A stretch of DNA of 64,000 nucleotides from UBA668 sp043721915 (GTDB taxonomy: Bacteria; Actinomycetota; Acidimicrobiia; Acidimicrobiales; Ilumatobacteraceae): positions 42,886 to 106,885 of the forward strand of contig JAYSPV010000081.1 of the NCBI GenBank assembly GCA_043721915.1, read 5' to 3'. The stretch's first letter is position 1; every line of letters begins with the position of its first letter. A program made the translations under genes and the position numbers. The notes under the pieces were generated by a model. That model was not told where the DNA came from. It was given only the letters and a program-made list of their open reading frames with translations, and did no database searches. Below are positions 17,339 to 25,317 of the stretch, piece after piece.

Positions 17339-18106
17339 ATGCGAACGAAGAGCCCCACCGAACCCGCCATGTTGCGTCACCCGGTCGCCAAGGGTTGGTT
17401 CGTCCACTCCTTCACCGCACTCGGTGCGTTGTGCGGGATGTTCGGTCTGATGGCCGTACAGGACCGCGACGTCGAGGGGGCCATCATCTGGCTCGCGATC
17501 GCGATGATCGTCGACGGGCTCGACGGTCTGGCAGCTCGGCGTTTCGAGGTCAAGACGCACGTGCCGCGCATCGACGGCTACACGCTCGACCTGATCATCG
17601 ACTTCGTCACCTGCATCGTCATTCCGGTGATGTTCATGCTCACGTTCAAGATGCTGCCCAATGGCCCGGCGGGGACAGTGGTGGCGTCCTTCGTGATGCT
17701 GATGTCGGCACTGTGGATGTCGCGCACCGATCAGATGACCAGCGATCACTTCTTCAACGGCTTCCCCTGCGAGTGGAACATGATCGTGCCCACGCTGTTC
17801 CTGTTGAACTTGAACCCGTGGCCGACCGCCATCGCCTGTGTCCTCCTCAGCCTCACCCAGCTCACCAACTGGAAGTTCCTCCACCCGATGCAGGTCCGCA
17901 AGTTCCGGCCGCTCACCATCACCGTCACCGTCGTGTGGCTGGCAACGGTGCTGCTGATGACCGCCGACCTGCCGGGCAGGAACGATGCAGGCACCTACTT
18001 CCTGATCGCCTGCCCGCTCTACATCGTCGGGCTCGGGGTCTGGCGCACGCTCACCGGCGCCCCCGAGGGCGCCGACGAGCACATGCCCTCCACAATGCGC
18101 GGGTGA
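17339..18106 (+). CDS. CDP-alcohol phosphatidyltransferase, phosphatidylcholine synthase-like
   Basis: A 255-residue membrane enzyme with about seven to eight helices. The CDP-alcohol phosphotransferase motif is present as DGLDGLAAR, then 12 residues, then GYTLDLIID, that is DG(x)2AR(x)12G(x)3D(x)3D. The usual motif has 8 residues in the middle; the expanded 12-residue spacing is, as I recall, the hallmark of phosphatidylcholine synthase (Pcs), which joins choline to CDP-diacylglycerol. The DHFFNGFPCEWNM segment also fits Pcs. Phosphatidylcholine is uncommon in actinobacteria, so the product deserves testing. The stop overlaps the P1 peptidase start as GTGA. Confidence 0.8.
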   Translation: MRTKSPTEPAMLRHPVAKGWFVHSFTALGALCGMFGLMAVQDRDVEGAIIWLAIAMIVDGLDGLAARRFEVKTHVPRIDGYTLDLIIDFVTCIVIPVMFMLTFKMLPNGPAGTVVASFVMLMSALWMSRTDQMTSDHFFNGFPCEWNMIVPTLFLLNLNPWPTAIACVLLSLTQLTNWKFLHPMQVRKFRPLTITVTVVWLATVLLMTADLPGRNDAGTYFLIACPLYIVGLGVWRTLTGAPEGADEHMPSTMRG

Positions 18107-19158
18107 ATCCGACAGTGTCCGGCCTCGCGGGTTGCGTCACCGACGTGCCCGGCGTGCGCGTCGGGCACGCACAGCGGGTTGGTCGCGGATGGCGCACGGG
18201 CACCACCGTGCTCTTGTTGCCCGACGCCACAACAGCCAGCGTCGACGTACGCGGTGGTGGCCCCGGGACCCGCGAAACGGATCTGCTCCACCCAACTGCC
18301 ACGATGCAGAGCGTGCACGCCGTCTGCCTCACCGGCGGCAGCGCATACGGCCTCGCGGCCGCCGGCGGCGTGATGGAGTTCCTCGAGGCCAGGAGCATCG
18401 GTTTCAAGGTCGGCCCCGGCGCCCACGACGTTGTGCCGCTGGTGCCCACCGCGGTGATCTTCGATCTCGGCCGCTCGGGAACGTTCATCAACCGACCCGA
18501 TGCAGGTTTCGGCCGTCGCGCCGCTGCGGCCGCGCGGGCAACACCGGTGACGAACGGTGCGGTCGGAGCCGGTACAGGCGCCCGGACGCGCGGGGTGCAG
18601 GGCGGGGTCGGCACAGCCAGCACGAGACTGGCCAACGGAACGGTCGTTGCTGCACTTGCGGTCGTCAACGCAGCGGGCTCATTGTTCGACGCATCTACCG
18701 GATTGCCATGGATGCCGGGCTCGGATCGGCTGCGACGCCCTTCGGCCTCCGATCGCGCGACGCTTGCATCCCACCTGTCGACCGCGGTGCCGCCTTTCAA
18801 CACGACCATCGGGGTCGTGATCACCACAGCAGCACTCACGAAGGCCGAATGCAACAAGTTGGCGTCCGTGGCTCACGACGGCCTCGCGCGCGCTGTCCGC
18901 CCGGTGCACTCCATGCTCGACGGCGACACGATCTTCGGCCTCGCCACAGGCCGCGATGTCCTCGGCACCCTCGCCGACGGCGCCGCCCCACACGAGGCAC
19001 CGCAGCGCCAGCGGATCGACTGGCTCAACGCCGTCCTCGAGGCCGGGGCAGCGTGCTTCGCCGCTGCGTGCACCCACGCCGTCATTCGCGCCATCCGAAC
19101 TGGGGCAGACCCTTCATATCGCGAGCTGTGTCCGTCCGCATTCCGCGACGCGGTGTGA
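18103..19158 (+). CDS. P1 family peptidase (DmpA/BapA-like aminopeptidase)
   Basis: A 351-residue Ntn-type aminopeptidase precursor of MEROPS family S58/P1, which self-cleaves and releases N-terminal L- or D-amino acids or beta-alanine. Recognisable elements are the opening TDVPGVRVGHAQR, the glycine-rich LTGGSAYGLAAAGG segment, NGAVGAGTGA, and the nucleophile region PPFNTTIGVVIT, where the second Thr of NTT matches the family's self-processing site. It starts with a GTG overlapping the preceding stop. Being next to panB-panC is suggestive because related enzymes release beta-alanine, a pantothenate precursor; that link is an inference. Confidence 0.87.
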   Translation: MNPTVSGLAGCVTDVPGVRVGHAQRVGRGWRTGTTVLLLPDATTASVDVRGGGPGTRETDLLHPTATMQSVHAVCLTGGSAYGLAAAGGVMEFLEARSIGFKVGPGAHDVVPLVPTAVIFDLGRSGTFINRPDAGFGRRAAAAARATPVTNGAVGAGTGARTRGVQGGVGTASTRLANGTVVAALAVVNAAGSLFDASTGLPWMPGSDRLRRPSASDRATLASHLSTAVPPFNTTIGVVITTAALTKAECNKLASVAHDGLARAVRPVHSMLDGDTIFGLATGRDVLGTLADGAAPHEAPQRQRIDWLNAVLEAGAACFAAACTHAVIRAIRTGADPSYRELCPSAFRDAV

Positions 19159-19225
19159 CTCCTGCGACGCGACGACCCGCGCGCTTTCGGAACATGGCCG
19201 ACATTCGCTAGGTTGCCTGCTGCGG

Positions 19226-19244
19226 CGGGGTGATCGGCACCCCG
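19226..19244 (+). promoter_or_regulatory. hairpin in panB leader
   Basis: CGGGGTG and CACCCCG form a perfect 7-bp stem with a 5-base loop, six bases before the GGAGG ribosome site (19251-19255) of panB. A TAGGTT -10-like box at 19209-19214 would put this hairpin within a leader of about 45 bases. It may affect translation initiation. Confidence 0.4.
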
Positions 19245-19266
19245 GTCGAAGGAGGCAGTCGGCTTC

Positions 19267-20094
19267 ATGTCCAGCTCGGCCCAGGACCGCTCCAAGATCA
19301 CCGTTCCCGACCTCGGGCGGATGAAGGCGCTGGAACAACGCATCAGCATGATCACTGCCTACGACGCGACGTTTGCGCGGCTCGTCGATCTCGCGGGTGT
19401 CGACATGATCCTGGTCGGCGACAGCGTCGGCATGGTCGTGCAAGGCGAGGCCAACACCATTCCCGTGCAGCTCGACGAGATGGCGTACCACGTGCGCCTC
19501 GTGTCGCGCGCGCAACCCAAGGCGCTGATCGTGGGCGATCTGCCGTTCGGCAGCTATCAGGTCAGCCCGCAGCAGGCGGTGGAGAGCAGCATCCGTTTGA
19601 TGAAGGAAGGCGCCGAGTGCGTCAAGCTCGAAGGTGGCCTGGTGATGGCCGACACCATCCAGGCGATCACGCGCGTCGACATTCCTGTCGTGGGCCACAT
19701 CGGCCTCACCCCGCAGAGCTTTCACCGGATGGGTGGCCACCGGGTACAGGGCAAGAAGAGCGGATTCGAGGCGGGGGGCCGCGAGCGGCTGCTCGAGGAC
19801 GCTCACGCGGTGGAACAGGCCGGAGCCTTCGCCGTCGTGGTGGAGGGCGTGCCGCGCGACCTTGCGAAGGAGATCACCGCCAAGCTGTCCATCCCTACGA
19901 TCGGCATCGGCGCCGGGCCGGACTGCGACGGTCAGGTTCTGGTGTTGCACGACGTCCTCGGGCTCAGTGAGATGGCGTTGAAGTTCACCAAGCACTACGC
20001 GGATTTGCGAACAGTCGCGATCGAGGCCACGCGTGCGTTCGTGTGCGAGGTTCGCGACGGCACCTGGCCAGACGACGCCCACAGCTTCCACTGA
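19267..20094 (+). CDS. panB: 3-methyl-2-oxobutanoate hydroxymethyltransferase
   Basis: This enzyme uses methylenetetrahydrofolate to convert 2-oxoisovalerate to ketopantoate, the first committed step of pantothenate and CoA biosynthesis. The 275-residue length is normal. Diagnostic segments are MITAYDATFARL, DMILVGDSVGMVVQG (metal-binding Asp), VKLEGG, PVVGHIGLTPQ and the IGIGAGPDCDGQVLV loop. A strong GGAGG ribosome site lies 11 bases before the ATG. panC follows 8 bases after the stop, so the two form an operon. Confidence 0.97.
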   Translation: MSSSAQDRSKITVPDLGRMKALEQRISMITAYDATFARLVDLAGVDMILVGDSVGMVVQGEANTIPVQLDEMAYHVRLVSRAQPKALIVGDLPFGSYQVSPQQAVESSIRLMKEGAECVKLEGGLVMADTIQAITRVDIPVVGHIGLTPQSFHRMGGHRVQGKKSGFEAGGRERLLEDAHAVEQAGAFAVVVEGVPRDLAKEITAKLSIPTIGIGAGPDCDGQVLVLHDVLGLSEMALKFTKHYADLRTVAIEATRAFVCEVRDGTWPDDAHSFH

Positions 20095-20102
20095 CCGCCG
20101 CC

Positions 20103-20960
20103 GTGGAGGTCTTCGACACACCGGGAGCGATGCGCTCATGGAGCAACGCCAGGCGCGTCGAAGGCACACGAGTCGGGTTGGTCCCCACGATGGGAGCGCT
20201 GCACGACGGCCACCTGGCGTTGGTCGCCGAAGCCCGACTTCATGCCGACGTGGTCGTCGTCAGCATCTTCGTCAATCCGCTGCAGTTCAACCGACGCGAC
20301 GACTTCGACGCCTATCCACGCCCCATCGACAGTGATCTCGAGGTGTGCCGAGCACGTGGTGTCGATGCGGTGTACGCACCGACGGCATCGGCGATGTATC
20401 CGCGCTCGTTCGAGACCCACATCGAGCCGGGCTCGCTCGCCGGCGTGCTCGAAGGTGCCGCCAGGCCCGGCCACTTCGCCGGCGTAGCCACCGTGGTGGC
20501 CAAGTTGTTCGGCGCGACGCAGCCGCATGTCGCCGTGTTCGGGCAGAAGGACTTCCAACAGCTGGCGATCATCCGACGGATGACCATCGACCTCGACATG
20601 GGAGTGAAGATCATCGGCCTGTCAACGGTACGCGACAAGGACGGCGTGGCGCTGTCGAGCCGCAACCGCCGGCTGACCATCGAGCAACGCGCGGCTGCGG
20701 TGTGCGTGCCACGCTCGTTGCAGGCACTGACCGAAGCACTCGCGGCAGGCGAACGCGACACCGCCACGCTCGTGGCGATCGGACGCGCTGTGGTCGACAA
20801 CGAGCCGCTGGCACGGTTCGAGCACCTGGAGATCGTTCACCCGGAGACCCTGCAGCCGATCGCGACGATCGATGACGTCGCACTGGCGGTCACGGCGGTG
20901 TGGTTTGCACAGGTGCGCCTGATCGACAACCTGTTACTTGCCGGTGACGTGCCAGCCTGA
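20103..20960 (+). CDS. panC: pantoate--beta-alanine ligase
   Basis: This enzyme joins pantoate and beta-alanine with ATP to make pantothenate. The 285-residue product shows the adenylylation motif PTMGALHDGHL, IFVNPLQF, FGQKDFQQL and the KMSKS-like loop ALSSRNRRL. I chose the GTG at 20103, directly after the panB stop and in register with the start of homology; the frame is open for 20 further residues upstream inside panB. Its last 27 bases overlap the 3' end of the convergent CPBP gene. Confidence 0.95.
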   Translation: MEVFDTPGAMRSWSNARRVEGTRVGLVPTMGALHDGHLALVAEARLHADVVVVSIFVNPLQFNRRDDFDAYPRPIDSDLEVCRARGVDAVYAPTASAMYPRSFETHIEPGSLAGVLEGAARPGHFAGVATVVAKLFGATQPHVAVFGQKDFQQLAIIRRMTIDLDMGVKIIGLSTVRDKDGVALSSRNRRLTIEQRAAAVCVPRSLQALTEALAAGERDTATLVAIGRAVVDNEPLARFEHLEIVHPETLQPIATIDDVALAVTAVWFAQVRLIDNLLLAGDVPA

Positions 20961-21761
20961 GAGCACGACGGCCATTGCGACACCGTTGAGCATGGCGTGG
21001 GCGATGATGCTCGGCCCCAGCCGCCGCAACTGGTGGACGGCGACGCCGAGGACCGTTCCCACGCTGCTCAGCACGACGATCAAGCCGATGTTGCGCATCC
21101 CTCGCGATGGGTCGAAGTGCGCGCACCCGAACACGACGGCTTGCACCGCGATCGCCCACTTCGGCTGCATCCGCGACAGCAGACCACGCAAGACCATCCC
21201 GCGAAAGACGATCTCCTCCACGATCGGCGCGGCCACGACCGCAACGATCAGGATGGGGATCACATAGGCCGGGTTGTCGCGCGCCGCCCGGATCTGGTCG
21301 GTGTTGTTCTGAAACGGCAACTTCGTCACAAGGACGATCACACCCACGATGATCTGCGCAGCGAGGCAACCCAGCCAGGTGAGCGGCCCCCAACCGACGT
21401 CGGCCTTCACCATCGTCAGCCCGATATCGTTCCGCAGCTGGCCGGTCCCCCACTTGCGGCTGGCGTAACGCAAGAACACCAACGGCGGACCGTAGGCCAG
21501 CACCGCCAGCAGTAGGACGTAGGCCGCGATCGGCCAACGCAAGTGCGCCACCGCGCGCAGAACGAACCGGCTGGCAACCAGCGGCACGATGGTCGCCACG
21601 ATCGCTCCGAGTGCGACGGCAAGCGGCAAGGAGGGGTGTGGGCCGCGAGGCTCGGCCCACTGTGGCGCCGCAGCGTACGAGGTCCAGTCGTCGCCGCTCC
21701 AGTATCGAACGGCGGAGGGATTCCATGGATCCGGGTACCACCCGGCGGGTCGCGAGCTCAT
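20934..21761 (-). CDS. DUF2510 domain fused to CPBP intramembrane metalloprotease
   Basis: A 275-residue protein. Residues about 6-27 (AGWYPDPWNPSAVRYWSGDD) are a DUF2510 module. Six to eight membrane helices follow, containing the CPBP (CAAX protease and bacteriocin-processing) motifs: EEIVFRG (glutamate pair plus Arg), a second-motif His in CAHFDP, and the final HAMLN. Members cleave or modify membrane substrates. The fusion suggests that DUF2510 recruits or senses a cytoplasmic partner. The ATG has a TATTGT box 9 bases upstream. Its 3' end overlaps panC on the opposite strand. Confidence 0.85.
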   Translation of the reverse strand: MSSRPAGWYPDPWNPSAVRYWSGDDWTSYAAAPQWAEPRGPHPSLPLAVALGAIVATIVPLVASRFVLRAVAHLRWPIAAYVLLLAVLAYGPPLVFLRYASRKWGTGQLRNDIGLTMVKADVGWGPLTWLGCLAAQIIVGVIVLVTKLPFQNNTDQIRAARDNPAYVIPILIVAVVAAPIVEEIVFRGMVLRGLLSRMQPKWAIAVQAVVFGCAHFDPSRGMRNIGLIVVLSSVGTVLGVAVHQLRRLGPSIIAHAMLNGVAMAVVLSGWHVTGK

Positions 21762-21770
21762 CTCGACCTC

Positions 21771-21776
21771 ACAATA
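21771..21776 (-). promoter_or_regulatory. -10-like box of the CPBP gene
   Basis: TATTGT on the minus strand lies 9 bases before the ATG at 21761. It overlaps the plus-strand TAGGCT box (21775-21780) by two bases, so the 25-bp divergent gap may drive both genes. Confidence 0.35.
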
Positions 21777-21780
21777 GGCT
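21775..21780 (+). promoter_or_regulatory. -10-like box of the FAD oxidoreductase gene
   Basis: TAGGCT ends 6 bases before the GTG at 21787 and supports that start. Confidence 0.45.
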
Positions 21781-21786
21781 GGCGCG

Positions 21787-23172
21787 GTGCATCAACTCTC
21801 CGAACTCTCGCTCTGGCACTCGACGATGAGCGAGACCGAATGGGGTCCGAGTCGGCAGGCATTGGGAGGCGACCTCGTCGCCGACGTCGCCATTGTCGGG
21901 GCCGGTTACACAGGACTGTGGACCGCCTACTACCTGCTCCAGCGCGACCCGACGCTACGGATCGCCCTGCTCGAGTCAGAGGTAGTGGGGTTCGGTGCGA
22001 GTGGACGTAACGGCGGTTGGTGTTCCGCACTGCTGCCCATGGGGCTCGACGCCGTCGCGAACGCCAGTTCGCGCGACGCCGCAATCCGGTTGCAGACGGC
22101 GATGCATCACACGGTCGCCGAGGTGGGACGCGTGGTTGCAGCAGAGGGGATCGACTGCGACTTCGCCCATGGCGGTTACCTCAACCTGTCGCGGAGCGAC
22201 ACGCAACTGCAGCGCGAGCGGGCCCACCTCGAACACCTTCACTCGTACGGCTTCACCGACGACGACTACCGGCTGCTCACCCAGGAAGAAGCACTCCAGC
22301 GGTGCGGCGCGACCAAGGTCGTCGGTGGCGGCTTCACACCGCACTGTGCTGCCATCCACCCGGCCAGGCTCGCCCGAGGCCTCGCGAAAACGGTGGAGAA
22401 GCTCGGGGCGACGATCTACGAACACACACCCGTGGTCGAGGTCACTTCCGGAGCGGTTCGCACCGCGGCGGGCACCGTCTCGGCCGCGGTGGTCGTGCGG
22501 GCCACCGAGGCGTTCACACCGGCGCTCGCCGGCCTTGGCCGGGCCTCTGCCCCGATCTACTCGCTGATGATCGCCACCGAACCGTTGCCTGACAGCTTCT
22601 GGCAGGACGCCGGCCTGCACGATCGTGCGACGTTCAACGATGGCCGCCACATGATCGTGTACGGCCAACGCACTGCTGACAATCGACTTGCCTTCGGCGG
22701 GCGCGGCGCGTGGTATCACTGGGGCAGTCGGATCAAGCCCGAGTACGACCGCAACGAGCGAGTGCACGGGCTGATCCACGAAACGCTGGTCGACCTGTTC
22801 CCCGGTGTCGCAGATGCGGCCATCACTCATCGTTGGGGCGGCCCCGTGAGCGCAGCACGCGACTGGTGGTGCCACGCGTCGTTCGATCGCAGCACGGGTC
22901 TGGCCTCGGCCGGCAACTACGTGGGCGACGGCGTCGGCACCACCAACCTCGCCGGCCGCACGCTGGCCGACCTGATCACCGGCACCGACAGCGAACTCGT
23001 CGACCTCCCGTGGGTGAACCACCGGTCACGACGCTGGGAGCCGGAGCCGATGCGATTCATCGGCATCAACACGATGGCCTTGCTGCCGATCGGTGCCGAC
23101 CGGCACGAAGATCGCAGCGGAACGCCCTCGAAGTGGCGCGAGGCGGTCATGGACCGACTCATCGGTGGGTAA
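21787..23172 (+). CDS. FAD-dependent oxidoreductase (DAO family)
   Basis: A 461-residue member of the D-amino-acid-oxidase-like family. The dinucleotide-binding GAGYTG is at 38-43, followed by ALLESEVVGFGASGRNGGWC, the second FAD contact typical of gamma-glutamylputrescine and sarcosine oxidases. The C-terminal segment ending GNYVGDGVGTTNLAGRTLADL closes the FAD site. It probably oxidises a secondary or conjugated amine; the substrate is not visible. The GTG start is backed by a -10-like box 6 bases upstream. It appears to be monocistronic. Confidence 0.9.
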   Translation: MHQLSELSLWHSTMSETEWGPSRQALGGDLVADVAIVGAGYTGLWTAYYLLQRDPTLRIALLESEVVGFGASGRNGGWCSALLPMGLDAVANASSRDAAIRLQTAMHHTVAEVGRVVAAEGIDCDFAHGGYLNLSRSDTQLQRERAHLEHLHSYGFTDDDYRLLTQEEALQRCGATKVVGGGFTPHCAAIHPARLARGLAKTVEKLGATIYEHTPVVEVTSGAVRTAAGTVSAAVVVRATEAFTPALAGLGRASAPIYSLMIATEPLPDSFWQDAGLHDRATFNDGRHMIVYGQRTADNRLAFGGRGAWYHWGSRIKPEYDRNERVHGLIHETLVDLFPGVADAAITHRWGGPVSAARDWWCHASFDRSTGLASAGNYVGDGVGTTNLAGRTLADLITGTDSELVDLPWVNHRSRRWEPEPMRFIGINTMALLPIGADRHEDRSGTPSKWREAVMDRLIGG

Positions 23173-23278
23173 ACCCTAGGTCAAGAGATCGTCAACGTTG
23201 CGCAGACAGGCTTCAGCTCGGCCAACCCTGCACCGATGAACCAGACGTCAGCTTCGGACGGTTCGGCGGTAGGAAACA

Positions 23279-25297
23279 ATGCAGCGAACGTGGAAGATCA
23301 TCACAGCGATCACAGTGGCATTCGTCGGGTTCAGCGCGCAGGTGATTCCGGCCACCGCCGCCGACCCGGTACCGCCGTTCATCCCGGCAGACGCCCACTG
23401 GTTGACCACGGTCAACTACTACCGGGCGATGTCCGGCATGCCGCCGGTAACCGAGAACACCACACTCTCCGCCGGCGCGTACAACCACTCCTGTTACATG
23501 CTGTACAACGGCATCGCACACGACGAGATCCCTGGCCTGCCGGGCTACACCACCTCGGGTGACGCTGCCGGTAACAACGGGAACGTGGCAGTCAGTTCCG
23601 CCTACGGGACATCTGCCCGTAGCCACATCGAGCTGTGGATGACCGGCCCGTTCCACGCGATCGGCATCCTGCGTCACAACTTGCAATCGGTCGGTTTCGG
23701 CAAGTGCGACCTGAACAACACACCGGTGTGGCGCAGCGGCGCCACGCTCAACGTGCTCAACGGCCTCGCCTACATGGCGCGTCCGACGACACCGACGCTC
23801 TTCCCCGGCAGCGGCGCCACGACGAACCTCAACCAGTTCATCACCGAGTCGCCGAACCCGTTGAGCTTCTGCGGCTGGTCGGGCAGTGCCGGCCTGCCGG
23901 TGATCGCCATGATGCCCGAGACCGTCACGAGCGCAAGTGCCAGCATGACCGGACCCGACGGGCCGGTGCAGACGTGCCGTATCTTCGCGGGCAACACCAG
24001 CGGAACGGCGCAGTCGATCCTGGCGGGCGAAAACGCCGTCAGCGTGATCCCACGCAACCCCCTCACACCCGGCGCCTACACCGTGACGGTGACCACGCAG
24101 GCCCGAACGGTCACGTGGTCGTTCACCATCGACCCGACTGCCTCCACCGGTGTGATGCCAATCCCTACTGTCATCCCGGCCGGCCCGGCATCGGGCTACA
24201 CGCCGGTGTCACCGTTCCGCTTCGCCGACAGCCGCATCACCAGCCGCATCACCCGTCTGCTGGCCGGCGTTCCGAAACGGATCAAGGTGTCGGGCGTCGC
24301 AGGTCTGCCGTCTGACATCTCCGCCATCAGCGCCAACTTCACGGTGACCGGCGCGACATCAAAGAGTTTCCTCACCGTGTACAACTGCGCCAGCACTCCG
24401 CCGACGGCATCTACGGTGAACTTCGCACAGTACGAGACTGTCGCCGGGGCGGGCATCTTTGCACTCAGTGCGGCGGGCGACATCTGCGTGTACTCACCGG
24501 CGGAGACACAATTGATCATCGATGTGTCGGGACACTTCCGTTCGACGGTTGCCAGCACCTACAACGCGCGTACTCCGCAACCGTTGGTGGACACCCTCAC
24601 GCACTTGCGTGCACCGGGTCGGGTCGCTGCCGGGGCTACCTTGCAGGTCAACGTTGTCGACGCCGGGTTGGGCGTGCCGTCCAATGCAACCGCCGTCGCA
24701 CTGAACATCAGCGGCATCAACCCCACCTCGAGGAGCTTCATCACCGCCTTCCCATGTGGCGTCGCCCTGCCGGTGGTGTCGAACGTCAATCCGCTGGTCG
24801 GGACGACGAAGTCGAACTTCGCGATCGTGCCGCTGTCGCCGACCGGCGAACTGTGCCTCTACACGAAGGCGGAACTGGACATGAAGGTGGACGTGCTCGG
24901 GTACTTCACCGGTGGCGGCTCGGGCACCATCGTGCCGGCGAGCCCCACCAGGGTGACCGACACTCGCGACCTGTACCGCAGCGAGATGAACCTCGGCACC
25001 GGTGGCCAGGCGCTCCAGGCCAACACCACAGCCACGCTCAGGCTGGCCGGCAAGCGTGGAATCCCGACGACCGCCAAGGCGGTCTCGCTGAACGTCACCA
25101 TCGTCAACCCGGTCAGCAACGGGACCATCACCGTGTGGGGCTGCGGTACGAAGCCAGGGGTTGACTCCGTCTCGTTCTCCACCAGCAAGACGGTGGCAAA
25201 CGGCGTCCAGGTGAAGCTGTCCGCGACCGGCGACATCTGCATGAACTCGACGGCCATGACTCACCTCGTCATCGACGTCGCCGGCTGGTGGAACTGA
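23279..25297 (+). CDS. secreted CAP (SCP/PR-1) domain protein with three C-terminal tandem modules
   Basis: A 672-residue exported protein. A signal peptide covers residues 1-27 (cut near IPATA-AD). A CAP-like domain follows at about 38-205: YNHSCYML...HDE carries the conserved His, and NGNVAVSS plus SHIELWMTGPFHAIGILR match later CAP motifs. Residues about 205-300 are a linker or Ig-like part. Residues about 304-672 hold three related modules of about 120 residues, each opening with an ADSR/VDT/TDTR line and closing with DVSGHF, DVLGYF or DVAGWW. No sortase motif or membrane anchor is present, so it is probably released or bound non-covalently. An AGGAAA ribosome site precedes the ATG. Confidence 0.85.
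   Translation: MQRTWKIITAITVAFVGFSAQVIPATAADPVPPFIPADAHWLTTVNYYRAMSGMPPVTENTTLSAGAYNHSCYMLYNGIAHDEIPGLPGYTTSGDAAGNNGNVAVSSAYGTSARSHIELWMTGPFHAIGILRHNLQSVGFGKCDLNNTPVWRSGATLNVLNGLAYMARPTTPTLFPGSGATTNLNQFITESPNPLSFCGWSGSAGLPVIAMMPETVTSASASMTGPDGPVQTCRIFAGNTSGTAQSILAGENAVSVIPRNPLTPGAYTVTVTTQARTVTWSFTIDPTASTGVMPIPTVIPAGPASGYTPVSPFRFADSRITSRITRLLAGVPKRIKVSGVAGLPSDISAISANFTVTGATSKSFLTVYNCASTPPTASTVNFAQYETVAGAGIFALSAAGDICVYSPAETQLIIDVSGHFRSTVASTYNARTPQPLVDTLTHLRAPGRVAAGATLQVNVVDAGLGVPSNATAVALNISGINPTSRSFITAFPCGVALPVVSNVNPLVGTTKSNFAIVPLSPTGELCLYTKAELDMKVDVLGYFTGGGSGTIVPASPTRVTDTRDLYRSEMNLGTGGQALQANTTATLRLAGKRGIPTTAKAVSLNVTIVNPVSNGTITVWGCGTKPGVDSVSFSTSKTVANGVQVKLSATGDICMNSTAMTHLVIDVAGWWN
24187..25294 (+). 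repeat. three tandem protein modules of about 120 residues
   Basis: Approximate units are 24187-24543, 24544-24918 and 24919-25294. Shared landmarks in each are a T/S-D/R opening, a V-x-G-x-G-x-P turn, an AxxxN[FIV][TS] strand, a Cys in the middle (NC, PC, GC), G[DE][IL]C near the end, and a closing D-V-x-G-[HYW]-[FW]. The units differ too much at the DNA level to be a recent duplication. Confidence 0.75.
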
Positions 25298-25312
25298 CCA
25301 ACGCCTCGTTGG
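25298..25312. terminator. short hairpin between convergent genes
   Basis: CCAACG and CGTTGG form a 6-bp stem with a 3-base loop right after the CAP-protein stop. There is no T-run. This is a weak candidate terminator. Confidence 0.25.
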
Positions 25313-25317
25313 GCCGT

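Noticed and set aside
24187..25294. CRISPR-like or DNA repeat array
   Set aside because: The repetition is visible only at protein level; there are no identical short DNA repeats or spacers.
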